Below, in pieces: positions 6,822 through 13,395 of a DNA stretch of 38,452 bases. Source of the stretch: Streptomyces odonnellii (GTDB lineage Bacteria > Actinomycetota > Actinomycetes > Streptomycetales > Streptomycetaceae); NCBI RefSeq assembly GCF_000981895.1, contig NZ_LATD01000200.1:1-38452 (forward strand). The letters are read 5' to 3'. The notes beneath the pieces are model-generated. The model saw nothing but the letters and a program-made list of their open reading frames with translations, was not told the origin of the DNA and made no database searches. Numbering within the stretch: position 1 is the stretch's first letter; each line of letters opens with the position of its first letter. Position numbers and translations under genes: made by a program.

Positions 6822-7805
6822 GTGCGATTGCGCACCCCTCTGGCCCTGCTCGGGTCGGCGCTGCTGGTGCTGGTGGGGCCGCCGTTGCTCACCTCGGGCA
6901 GTGGCGCCGACACCGGTACGCAGATCCCCGGCCTGCGTTTCATGGTCCCCAACACCCCCGGCGGCGGGTACGACATCACGGCCCGCACCCTGGCCAAGAA
7001 CGCCGAGGACGCGGAACTCACCCACAACATCGAGGTGTTCAACCTGCCCGGCGCGGGCGGCACCGTCGGTCTGGCCCGGCTCGTCGGTGAGCACGGCAAC
7101 GGCAAGCTCGCCATGTCGATGGGCCTCGGTGTGGTCGGTGCCGTCCACACCAACAAGTCACCCAAGACCCTCGCCGACGCCACCCCGATCGCCCGGATCA
7201 CGGAGGAGTCCGACATCGTCGTCGTCGGCAAGAACTCCCCGTACAAGACCATCGGCGATCTGATCGAGGCCTGGCGGGCCGATCCCGCCAAGGTGCCGGT
7301 CGGCGGCGGCTCCTCGCCCGGCGGGCCCGACCATCTCGCCCCCATGCTGATGGCGGAGGCCGCCGGGATCGCTCCGAAGACCGTCAACTACATCCCGTTC
7401 GACGGCGGCGGCGAACTCCTCGCCTCCATCCTCGGCGAGAAGGTCGCCTTCGGGGTCTCCGGCCTCGGTGAATACCGCGACCAGATCGAGGCCGGTGAAC
7501 TGCGGCTCCTCGCGGTCACCGCACCCGAGCGGATACCCGGCCTCGACGCCCCCACCCTCCGCGAGTCCGGTCTCGACACCGACTTCACCAACTGGCGCGG
7601 CATCGTGGCACCGCCCGGCCTCTCCGACGCCGAGCGCACCAAACTCCTGGCCTTCTTCGACGAGTTGCACGACTCGTCCCAGTGGCGGGAGTCCCTCAAG
7701 AAGAACGGCTGGACCGACGCGTACCTGCCCGGCGAGAAGTTCGGGGACTTCCTCGCCGAGGAGGACCAGCGCGTGGGCTCCGTCCTGAAGGAGCTGGGAC
7801 TGTGA
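6822..7805 (+). CDS. tctC: TctC, tripartite tricarboxylate transporter substrate-binding protein
   Basis: The product is 327 aa. The GTG at 6822 has GAAAGG (6808-6813) at 8-nt spacing and is preferred over an in-frame ATG at 6783 with no RBS. It starts with a short signal peptide (VRLRTPLALLGSALLVLVGPP); no lipobox cysteine is seen. Family motifs are FMVPNTPGGGYDITARTLA near the N-terminus, FNLPGAGGTVGLA, and GGSSPGGPDHLAPMLMAEAAG with the later IPFDGGGELLASILG. TctC binds citrate or related carboxylates outside the membrane and delivers them to TctAB. It is the first gene of the operon; its stop overlaps the tctB GTG (GTGA). The substrate cannot be read from sequence. Confidence 0.9.
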   Translation: MRLRTPLALLGSALLVLVGPPLLTSGSGADTGTQIPGLRFMVPNTPGGGYDITARTLAKNAEDAELTHNIEVFNLPGAGGTVGLARLVGEHGNGKLAMSMGLGVVGAVHTNKSPKTLADATPIARITEESDIVVVGKNSPYKTIGDLIEAWRADPAKVPVGGGSSPGGPDHLAPMLMAEAAGIAPKTVNYIPFDGGGELLASILGEKVAFGVSGLGEYRDQIEAGELRLLAVTAPERIPGLDAPTLRESGLDTDFTNWRGIVAPPGLSDAERTKLLAFFDELHDSSQWRESLKKNGWTDAYLPGEKFGDFLAEEDQRVGSVLKELGL

Positions 7806-8362
7806 ACGCGGAGACAGAAACGCCGGCCACCGCTCAGGCGGCGGCGGGAACACCGGAGCCCGGCCCCCGCCGGTCCTGGCTGCGCGAGCACTCCGAACTC
7901 GGCGTCAGCCTGCTGCTGCTCGCCCTCGGCATCCTCGTCCTCACCGACGCCCTCACCATGAGCGTCGACATCACCCAGCGCGGCCCCGTCGGCCCCAGGA
8001 CCGTACCGCTCGTCGTCGGCGCCGGCCTGCTCGTCGTCGCCGTCCTGCTCACCCTCGACGTTCTGCGCGGCGGGCGCGGCGAGGCGGAGGGCGGCGAGGA
8101 CATCGACCTCAGCGAGCCCAGCGACTGGCGTACGGTCCTGCTCCTCGCCGGGGTCTTCCTCGCCAACGCCGTCCTCATCGGCCCCCTCGGCTTCCCCATC
8201 TCCGGCGCCCTGCTCTTCTGGGGCTCGGCGTACGCGCTCGGCAGCCGCCACTACGACCGCGACCCGCTGATCGCCGCGGTCCTCTCCCTCGTCACCTACT
8301 TCGTCTTCGACAACCTGCTCGGTGTCCCCCTCCCCGGTGGCCCGCTGATGGGGGTGCTGTAA
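7802..8362 (+). CDS. tctB: TctB, small membrane subunit of the tripartite tricarboxylate transporter
   Basis: The product is 186 aa. The GTG at 7802 overlaps the tctC stop by four bases. After a hydrophilic N-terminus (about 35 aa) four hydrophobic segments are visible: LGVSLLLLALGILVL, TVPLVVGAGLLVVAVLLTL, VLLLAGVFLANAVLIGPLGF and LIAAVLSLVTYFVFDNL. An acidic loop (EAEGGEDIDLSEPSDW) separates the second and third. Layout and size fit TctB (four TM helices). Its role is to stabilise or assist the large permease TctA. The C-terminus GVPLPGGPL is typical. Three bases separate its stop from the tctA start. Confidence 0.87.
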   Translation: MNAETETPATAQAAAGTPEPGPRRSWLREHSELGVSLLLLALGILVLTDALTMSVDITQRGPVGPRTVPLVVGAGLLVVAVLLTLDVLRGGRGEAEGGEDIDLSEPSDWRTVLLLAGVFLANAVLIGPLGFPISGALLFWGSAYALGSRHYDRDPLIAAVLSLVTYFVFDNLLGVPLPGGPLMGVL

Positions 8363-8365
8363 CCG

Positions 8366-9868
8366 ATGGACTCCCTCAACTCCCTCCTGGACGGCTTCGG
8401 TACGGCGCTCACGCCGATGAATCTGCTCTGGGCCGCGATCGGTGTGCTGCTCGGCACGGCGATCGGTGTCCTGCCCGGGATCGGCCCCGCGATGGCGGTG
8501 GCCCTGCTGCTCCCGGTGACGTACGGACTCGAACCGACCGGCGCGTTCATCATGTTCGCCGGTATCTACTACGGCGCGATGTTCGGCGGCTCCACCACCT
8601 CGATCCTGCTCAACACCCCCGGCGAGAGCGCGGCGGTGGTGGCCGCGATCGAAGGCAATCCGATGGCCAAGGCGGGGCGTGGCGCGCAGGCGCTGGCCGC
8701 CGCCGCGGGCGGGCACTTCGCCGGCGGCATGATCGGCACCATCCTGCTGGTGGTCCTCGCCCCGACCGTCGCCTCGCTCGCCGTGGACATCGGCGCGCCC
8801 GACTACTTCGCGATCATGGTGCTGGCGTTCATCGCCGTCACCTCCGTCCTCGGCTCGTCCCGGATCCGCGGGCTCGCCTCGCTGCTCATCGGTCTCACCC
8901 TCGGTCTGGTCGGACTGGACCAGATGACCGGTCAGCAGCGGCTCACCTTCGGTTCGCTCCAACTCGCCGACGGCATCGACGTGGTGATCGTCGCGGTCGG
9001 GCTCTTCGCGATCGGCGAGGCCCTCTGGGTCGCCGCCCATCTGCGCCGCTCCACCGGCGAGGCGATCCCGGTGGGCCGGCCGTGGCTGGGCAGTAAGGAC
9101 ATCCGGCGCACCTGGCGGCCGTGGCTGCGCGGGCCGCTCATCGGCTTCCCGTTCGGCGCGATCCCGGCGGGCGGCGCGGAGATCCCCACCTTCCTCTCGT
9201 ACGTCACCGAGAAGCGGCTCTCCAAGCACAAGGACGAGTTCGGCAAGGGTGCCATCGAGGGGGTGGCGGGGCCCGAGTCGGCCGCGTCCGCCTCGGCGGC
9301 GGGCACGCTGGTGTCGATGCTGACGCTCGGGCTGCCCACGACGGCCGTCGCCGCGGTGATGCTGGCCGCGTTCCAGCAGTACGGCATCCAGCCGGGGCCG
9401 CTGCTCTTCGAACGTGAACCCGAGCTGGTCTGGGGCCTCATCGCCTCGCTCTTCGTCGGCATGCTGCTGCTCCTCGCGCTCAACCTGCCGCTGGCGCCGG
9501 TCTGGGCGAAGCTGCTGCGGGTCCCGCGGCCCTATCTCTACGCGGGGATCCTCTTCTTCGCGGCCGTCGGCGCGTACGCGGTCGGCGGTGAGGCGCTGGA
9601 CCTGGTGATCCTGCTGATCATCGGCCTGATCGGGTTCGGGATGCGGCGCTACGGACTGCCGGTGCTGCCGGCCGTGATCGGCGTCATCCTGGGCCCGGCC
9701 GCCGAACAACAGCTCCGCCGCGCGCTCCAGATCAGCGACGGCAGCGTGACCGGCCTGGTCAACACGCCGTTCTCGGTGGCGGTCTACGCGGTGATCGTCC
9801 TGCTGCTGATCTGGCCGGCCATCCGGAAACTGATCGCCACGCGCCGGAACCGCACCGCCTCGGCATAG
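8366..9868 (+). CDS. tctA: TctA, large permease subunit of the tripartite tricarboxylate transporter
   Basis: The product is 500 aa, the usual TctA length, with about 10-12 TM helices. Hallmark motifs are [21 protein letters not shown] (about 35-55) and [19 protein letters not shown] (about 72-90), repeated in the second half as [29 protein letters not shown]. Translation is probably coupled to tctB (three-base gap); a GGGGG stretch at the end of tctB could act as RBS. It transports tricarboxylates, driven by ion gradients, with TctC as receptor. An IS element has inserted into the terminator hairpin just behind the gene (9890-9908 and 11718-11736), so transcript ends may be altered. Confidence 0.92.
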   Translation: MDSLNSLLDGFGTALTPMNLLWAAIGVLLGTAIGVLPGIGPAMAVALLLPVTYGLEPTGAFIMFAGIYYGAMFGGSTTSILLNTPGESAAVVAAIEGNPMAKAGRGAQALAAAAGGHFAGGMIGTILLVVLAPTVASLAVDIGAPDYFAIMVLAFIAVTSVLGSSRIRGLASLLIGLTLGLVGLDQMTGQQRLTFGSLQLADGIDVVIVAVGLFAIGEALWVAAHLRRSTGEAIPVGRPWLGSKDIRRTWRPWLRGPLIGFPFGAIPAGGAEIPTFLSYVTEKRLSKHKDEFGKGAIEGVAGPESAASASAAGTLVSMLTLGLPTTAVAAVMLAAFQQYGIQPGPLLFEREPELVWGLIASLFVGMLLLLALNLPLAPVWAKLLRVPRPYLYAGILFFAAVGAYAVGGEALDLVILLIIGLIGFGMRRYGLPVLPAVIGVILGPAAEQQLRRALQISDGSVTGLVNTPFSVAVYAVIVLLLIWPAIRKLIATRRNRTASA

Positions 9869-9889
9869 GCCCTGCCCGCCCGCATGGCC

Positions 9890-9908
9890 CGAGCCGGGTG
9901 CCCCGCCC
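9890..9908 (+). terminator. Left arm of the tctA terminator, split by the IS
   Basis: The 19 bases CGAGCCGGGTGCCCCGCCC are the exact reverse complement of 11718-11736 on the other side of the IS. Removing the IS and one TSD copy restores a perfect 19-bp stem with a 10-nt loop containing CCCCAT, beginning 22 bases after the tctA stop. Confidence 0.85.
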
Positions 9909-9916
9909 TTCCCCAT

Positions 9917-9938
9917 GATGCTGTTGGCGAATTCGGGG
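9917..9938 (+). repeat. Left terminal inverted repeat of the IS
   Basis: 22 bases, identical to the reverse complement of 11688-11709; starts GATGCTGTTGGC and contains an EcoRI-like GAATTC. The adjacent TSD CCCCAT is at 9911-9916. Confidence 0.93.
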
Positions 9939-9948
9939 GCCGTGCGTG

Positions 9949-9991
9949 ACGTCGGCCTTCAAGACCTGGTTGTGGTCTTGAAGGCCGACGT
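9949..9991 (+). promoter_or_regulatory. 17-bp perfect hairpin in the transposase leader
   Basis: Arms ACGTCGGCCTTCAAGAC (9949-9965) and 9975-9991, 9-nt loop, ending 6 bases before the transposase ATG at 9998. No free Shine-Dalgarno lies between hairpin and ATG. It may block impinging transcription from tctCBA or restrict translation of the transposase, as leader hairpins do in other IS elements. It may also replace the terminator that the insertion split. Confidence 0.8.
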
Positions 9992-9997
9992 TGTCGT

Positions 9998-11812
9998 ATG
10001 GGGTGGGTGCGGATGTTGATGCAGCCGGTGGGGTCTGGGGAGATCCCGGCGGAGACGGTGCGGGTGGCGCGGGCCGCGTTCCCGAAGGGGAGCCTGGCGA
10101 TCCGGGTCCGTGACGAACTGGGGCCACTGTTCACGGACGAGGAGTTCATGGACCTGTTCTCGTCACGAGGGCGGCCTGCTTGGTCACCGGGGCGCCTTGC
10201 ACTGGTGCTGGTGCTGCAGTTCGTCGAGGGACTGACCGACCGGCAGGCCGCGGAAGCCGTCCGGGCCCGGATCGATTTCAAGTACGCACTCGGACTCCGT
10301 CTGGACGATCCGGGCTTCGACTTCTCCGTCCTCTCGGAGTTCAGGCACCGGCTGGTCCAGGCCGACGCCGGACAGCGGATGTTGGACGGCATCCTCGCCT
10401 CGGCCCGGGACAGGGGGCTGCTCACCGGCAGAGGCAAGGCCCGCACCGACTCCACGCACGTGCTGTCGGCAGCGCGGGAGCTGTGCTGGCTGGAGATGGT
10501 CTCCGAAACTCTGCGCTCGGCCCTGAACGCGCTTGCCGCCGCCGCTCCCGACTGGCTGGCCGAGGTCGCCGAGCCGGACTGGTTCCGGCACTACGCCACC
10601 CGCGCCAAGGACTCACGGTTCCCCAAGACTCCGGCCAAGCGGGACGAGATCGGCCGGCGGATCGGAACCGACGGGATGCGACTGCTGGAGGCCGTCACCT
10701 CGCCCGGTGCACCCGCCGCACTGCGGGCAGTGCCGGAGGTGGAAGTCTTGCGGCAGATGTGGGTCCAGCACTTCCACCTGGTCGAAGGCGAGGTGCTGCG
10801 GCGGGACCCAAAAGACCGGCCGCCGGGCGCGATGCGCCTGGTCACTCCCTATGACATCGAGGCGCGTGGGAGCGTGAAGCGCGACACTCTCTGGGACGGA
10901 TACAAGGTCCACCTCACCGAGACCTGCGGGGCCGACACGCCGGACCTGATCACGAACGTCGCCACCACCGATGCCACGGTCAGCGACTTCGACCTGGTCC
11001 CGGCCGTCCACGCCGCTCTCGCCGAGCGCCGGCTGCTTCCCGATGAGCACCTGGTCGACACCGGCTACGTCACCGCCCGCCACATCGTTGCCGCCCGGCG
11101 CGACCACAACGTGGAGCTGACAGGGCCGATGATGCCCGGCACCGGCTGGCAGAACCGGGCCGGAGCCTCCGGGAACAGCTTTCCCGTCGGCGCGTTCAGC
11201 ATCGACTGGGACCGCCAGACGGTCACCTGCCCCGGCGGGAAGAACAGCACCCGCTGGGCGAGGGAACCCGTCCGGGACAAGGTCGAAATCCGGGTGCAGT
11301 TCTCGCAGACCGACTGCGGACCCTGCCAGGTCAAGGACTCATGCACCCGCGGACCGCGCCGCAAGCTGACCTTCCAGGACCGGGACATCCATGAGGTCCT
11401 GCACCAACGCCGGGCCGAGCAGGAGACCGATGCGTGGAAAGAGCGCTACAAACTCCGCGCCGGCGTCGAAGGCACCATCTCCCAGGCCGTGAACCGATGC
11501 GGCCTGCGCAGATCCCGCTACCGCGGGCTCGCCAAAACCAGCCTCCAGCACCAGCTCACCGGAGCAGCGATCAACCTCGCCCGCATCGACGCCCACCTCA
11601 CCGGCACCCCACGAGCCCGCACCCGAACCAGCCACTTCGCAGCACTTCGCCCCGCCAATCTGACGACCAGCGGGGCGAAGCAGACGACCCCGAATTCGCC
11701 AACAGCATCCCCCATGGGGGCGGGGCACCCGGCTCGTACGGTCGTTGTCATTGAACATGTGAGACCCCGAACGCTGTGTACCGGCCGCCTACGCCTTCGC
11801 CGGGCTCGGTGA
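9998..11812 (+). CDS. IS1182-like DDE transposase; frame runs past the IS end
   Basis: The product is 604 aa from the ATG at 9998; in-frame ATGs at 10013 and 10019 are alternatives. The N-terminal domain (about 35-125) is DUF772-like (VLVLQFVEGLTDRQAAEAVRARIDFKYALGL, FSVLSEFRHRL). The catalytic triad candidates are Asp151 (RTDSTHV), Asp354 (LVDTGYV) and Glu491 (AGVEGTISQ). A Cys cluster (CGPCQVKDSC) lies before the last catalytic block. No stop codon occurs before the right TIR; the frame continues through the TIR and TSD and ends 103 bases outside the element, adding a host-derived tail of about 34 residues. The native C-terminus is therefore insertion-site dependent. Confidence 0.9.
   Translation: MGWVRMLMQPVGSGEIPAETVRVARAAFPKGSLAIRVRDELGPLFTDEEFMDLFSSRGRPAWSPGRLALVLVLQFVEGLTDRQAAEAVRARIDFKYALGLRLDDPGFDFSVLSEFRHRLVQADAGQRMLDGILASARDRGLLTGRGKARTDSTHVLSAARELCWLEMVSETLRSALNALAAAAPDWLAEVAEPDWFRHYATRAKDSRFPKTPAKRDEIGRRIGTDGMRLLEAVTSPGAPAALRAVPEVEVLRQMWVQHFHLVEGEVLRRDPKDRPPGAMRLVTPYDIEARGSVKRDTLWDGYKVHLTETCGADTPDLITNVATTDATVSDFDLVPAVHAALAERRLLPDEHLVDTGYVTARHIVAARRDHNVELTGPMMPGTGWQNRAGASGNSFPVGAFSIDWDRQTVTCPGGKNSTRWAREPVRDKVEIRVQFSQTDCGPCQVKDSCTRGPRRKLTFQDRDIHEVLHQRRAEQETDAWKERYKLRAGVEGTISQAVNRCGLRRSRYRGLAKTSLQHQLTGAAINLARIDAHLTGTPRARTRTSHFAALRPANLTTSGAKQTTPNSPTASPMGAGHPARTVVVIEHVRPRTLCTGRLRLRRAR
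11688..11709 (-). repeat. Right terminal inverted repeat of the IS
   Basis: 22-base reverse complement of the left TIR, lying inside the transposase reading frame. TSD copy CCCCAT follows at 11710-11715. Confidence 0.93.
11718..11736 (+). terminator. Right arm of the split tctA terminator
   Basis: GGGCGGGGCACCCGGCTCG pairs exactly with 9890-9908 but is now 1.8 kb away. Locally it overlaps the 12-base palindrome CCCCCATGGGGG (11709-11720) created at the insertion junction. Confidence 0.8.
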
Positions 11813-12060
11813 CCCGCGTAGCGCCAGGGCCGCTGCCGCGCTCGCTGCCAACGCGCTCCGTACGGCCTGCATGCTGCACCCTGTACGGCTGCTCACCGCG
11901 TTGCGCGCCCCCGAGTCCGCACCCGCGCTCACCCTGGAACGGCTGCTCGCCCCCCGACGAGCCGCGCTGGCATGTGGCGCTGGCCTGTGTCGAGGGGCTG
12001 AGGCGGCTCGGGGACGGCAGGCCACATGCCGTACTGCAAGCCGTTCGGGATCACGCTCCG
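11763..12060 (+). pseudogene. Fragment resembling a HEAT-repeat protein, frameshifted
   Basis: From 11763 one frame reads DPERCVPAAYAFAGLGDPRSA and continues in an Ala/Leu-rich helical style to LERLLAP. In the C6 tract at 11950-11955 the coherent reading moves to another frame: DEPRWHVALACVEGLRRLGD, then GRPHAVLQAVRDH. One fewer C would join both into a continuous HEAT-like stretch. No start codon with RBS is present, and the preceding codons include a TGA. I read it as the decayed remnant of a larger gene cut by older rearrangements. The family call is weak because helical repeats are low in specific motifs. Confidence 0.35.
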
Positions 12061-12090
12061 ACTGAGCGCCGCCAAAGACGCGCTCAACGC

Positions 12091-12215
12091 CCTCACGTAC
12101 GCAGTTCGGATGCTGAGCCCCACCGCCTCGAACGGCTCCGCCACGCCGTCACGAATCCCGCCTTCGTGTAGAAGTGGCGCGCGCGTGCGTTGCCCGCGAG
12201 GACCCACAGCAGCAG
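12091..12215 (-). pseudogene. C-terminal fragment of a GNAT acetyltransferase, frameshifted
   Basis: On the minus strand from 12215 the sequence reads LLLWVLAGNARARHFYTKAGF, the typical beta-5/alpha-4 region of GNAT enzymes. After a one-base loss it continues in another frame as RDGVAEPFEAVGLSIRTAYVR, the usual GNAT C-terminus. Nothing of the N-terminal half or the acetyl-CoA loop (Q/RxxGxG/A) is found upstream. It abuts the HEAT-like remnant, so 11.7-12.2 kb is a patch of gene debris. Confidence 0.6.
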
Positions 12216-12286
12216 GGAAGTTCGGCTGAGTACTAGCATTGTGCCGAAGTCCGCACACTCGGAAAATCACCTTCTGGAGATCCACT

Positions 12287-12805
12287 GTGGATGATAAAAA
12301 CCCATCGCGTTTCGGGTCACCGCCATCAGACGCTCAACTTGGTCCGCTTCCTTCTCGGTCCACTGTTGGCTTGAGGGCTCAATTTATTATGCAACCACTA
12401 TTTATTGTGCCCTACCTTCTCCTGATCGCCGCAGTCCTGGCTATCGGGTTCTTCGGCGGTGGCTCGGTGGGTAGTGGTGGAGAACTCGCTTTCCCGAAGG
12501 AATATTTCCTCAGCCTTCGGCGCTACCGTCTTGAGCGAAAAGGTACATCCACGGACTGGGCGGCTTGGGCGCGACATGCCATCTCCGAGGCAACGGCCAA
12601 AGTCGAGGCGCGCCAACCACGAAAGGACGGAAAGAATTACGGGACGGAGAGACGGCCAGAGGTCCGCCTGAAGGTGAGGGACTATCGTGGCGTAGGCGCG
12701 GGCGCCGTCGGTGCCATGGCATCGGAGCGAGGTTGGGCTATCGATTGGAACCGATCACCTAAGCCGAATCGCTTCCTCGTGTTGGTTTGGGCTGACGTGA
12801 AATAA
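12287..12805 (+). CDS. Hypothetical single-pass membrane protein
   Basis: The product is 172 aa. The GTG at 12287 is preceded by GGAG (12276-12279). I do not recognise a family. Residues 1-32 are hydrophilic, about 33-57 are a strong TM helix (FIMQPLFIVPYLLLIAAVLAIGFF), then Gly/Ser. The rest (about 65-172) is a soluble basic domain with WAAWARHAISEATAKVE, RPEVRLKVRDYRGVGAGAVGAMASERGW and C-terminal NRFLVLVWADVK. Base composition is visibly less GC-rich than the core genes, suggesting recent acquisition. It is convergent with the 3' end of the RHS gene, 590 bp away. An immunity role is conceivable but the orientation is not the usual one. Confidence 0.65.
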   Translation: MDDKNPSRFGSPPSDAQLGPLPSRSTVGLRAQFIMQPLFIVPYLLLIAAVLAIGFFGGGSVGSGGELAFPKEYFLSLRRYRLERKGTSTDWAAWARHAISEATAKVEARQPRKDGKNYGTERRPEVRLKVRDYRGVGAGAVGAMASERGWAIDWNRSPKPNRFLVLVWADVK

Positions 12806-13395
12806 CTCAGTGCTGGCTTTGCGCGGGTCGACGTGGTCGCGAGAACGCACGCTTTTGATCCGGGGCGATGGGCGCCGTTCCTTTGCGGAAGCGCTGCCGT
12901 TGCCTGAGGGCGAGTTGGGGCCGATGTAGTCAAGTCAGCGGTCCGATCGGCTGCGGATTCGGCGATCTCCCCGGCCCTGCGCAGCCTGGCAGCGTTCCAC
13001 CTGGTCAGCCAATCAGTTACAGGACGGCACGTTGGTGCCACCGCCGGGCGGCGGTGTGGGACGACCAGGCCCCGTGTTCTGGCTCTTCCGTGCCCTGCTG
13101 CCGTAGCGGTGCCCGGGCGCCGGGCGTGGTTGTGAATATGGACGGTTGGCTCCAGATTCGGTCCTCGGTGGAACTGGATGGCTTCGTTCCCAGCGCTGTT
13201 ATTACATGCGGCGCGGGCACAGGATCGCGGGACGCCCCAGCAAGAACGCCCCGCGACCACCATGCGCCAGCTGCACTTTCTGCCACCAGCCGTTGATCAG
13301 CGAAAATCTAAAAGTCCCGCTGGAGTGCTAGCGATCACGCAGTCCAACCAGGGAACGGGGCATACCCCGATGCACCGTCCCCCTCTGGTCAGCGT
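12806..13395. other. Gene-free interval downstream of the RHS gene
   Basis: I find no gene with start, RBS and codon bias in these 590 bp on either strand. A weak hairpin CGGGG-cata-CCCCG (13356-13369), 26 bp past the RHS stop, may terminate it. The composition is mixed and parts look like decayed mobile-element ends, for instance around 13300-13330, but I cannot prove this. The position is where an RHS immunity gene would normally lie, and it is apparently empty. Confidence 0.5.

Larger units (their letters stand above)
9917..11709 (+). mobile_element. Complete IS1182-like insertion sequence, 1793 bp, with TIRs and TSD
   Basis: Perfect 22-bp terminal inverted repeats lie at 9917-9938 and 11688-11709 (outer GATGCTGTTGGCGAATTC). 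They are flanked by direct repeats CCCCAT at 9911-9916 and 11710-11715, a 6-bp target duplication. One DDE transposase gene fills the element. The target was the loop of the tctA terminator. Perfect TIRs and an intact TSD indicate a recent insertion. Family assignment rests on the transposase (DUF772-like N-terminal domain plus DDE domain); no database name is claimed. Confidence 0.93.

Noticed and set aside
12682..13263. Minus-strand open frame that could be an RHS immunity gene
   Set aside because: No RBS, composition and codon positions unlike a gene, and half of it overlaps the well-supported gene at 12287-12805.
13290..13335. Possible IS end remnant (AAAGTCCCGCTGGAGTGCTAG-like area)
   Set aside because: It feels familiar from Streptomyces mobile elements, but no partner inverted repeat or transposase remnant could be shown.
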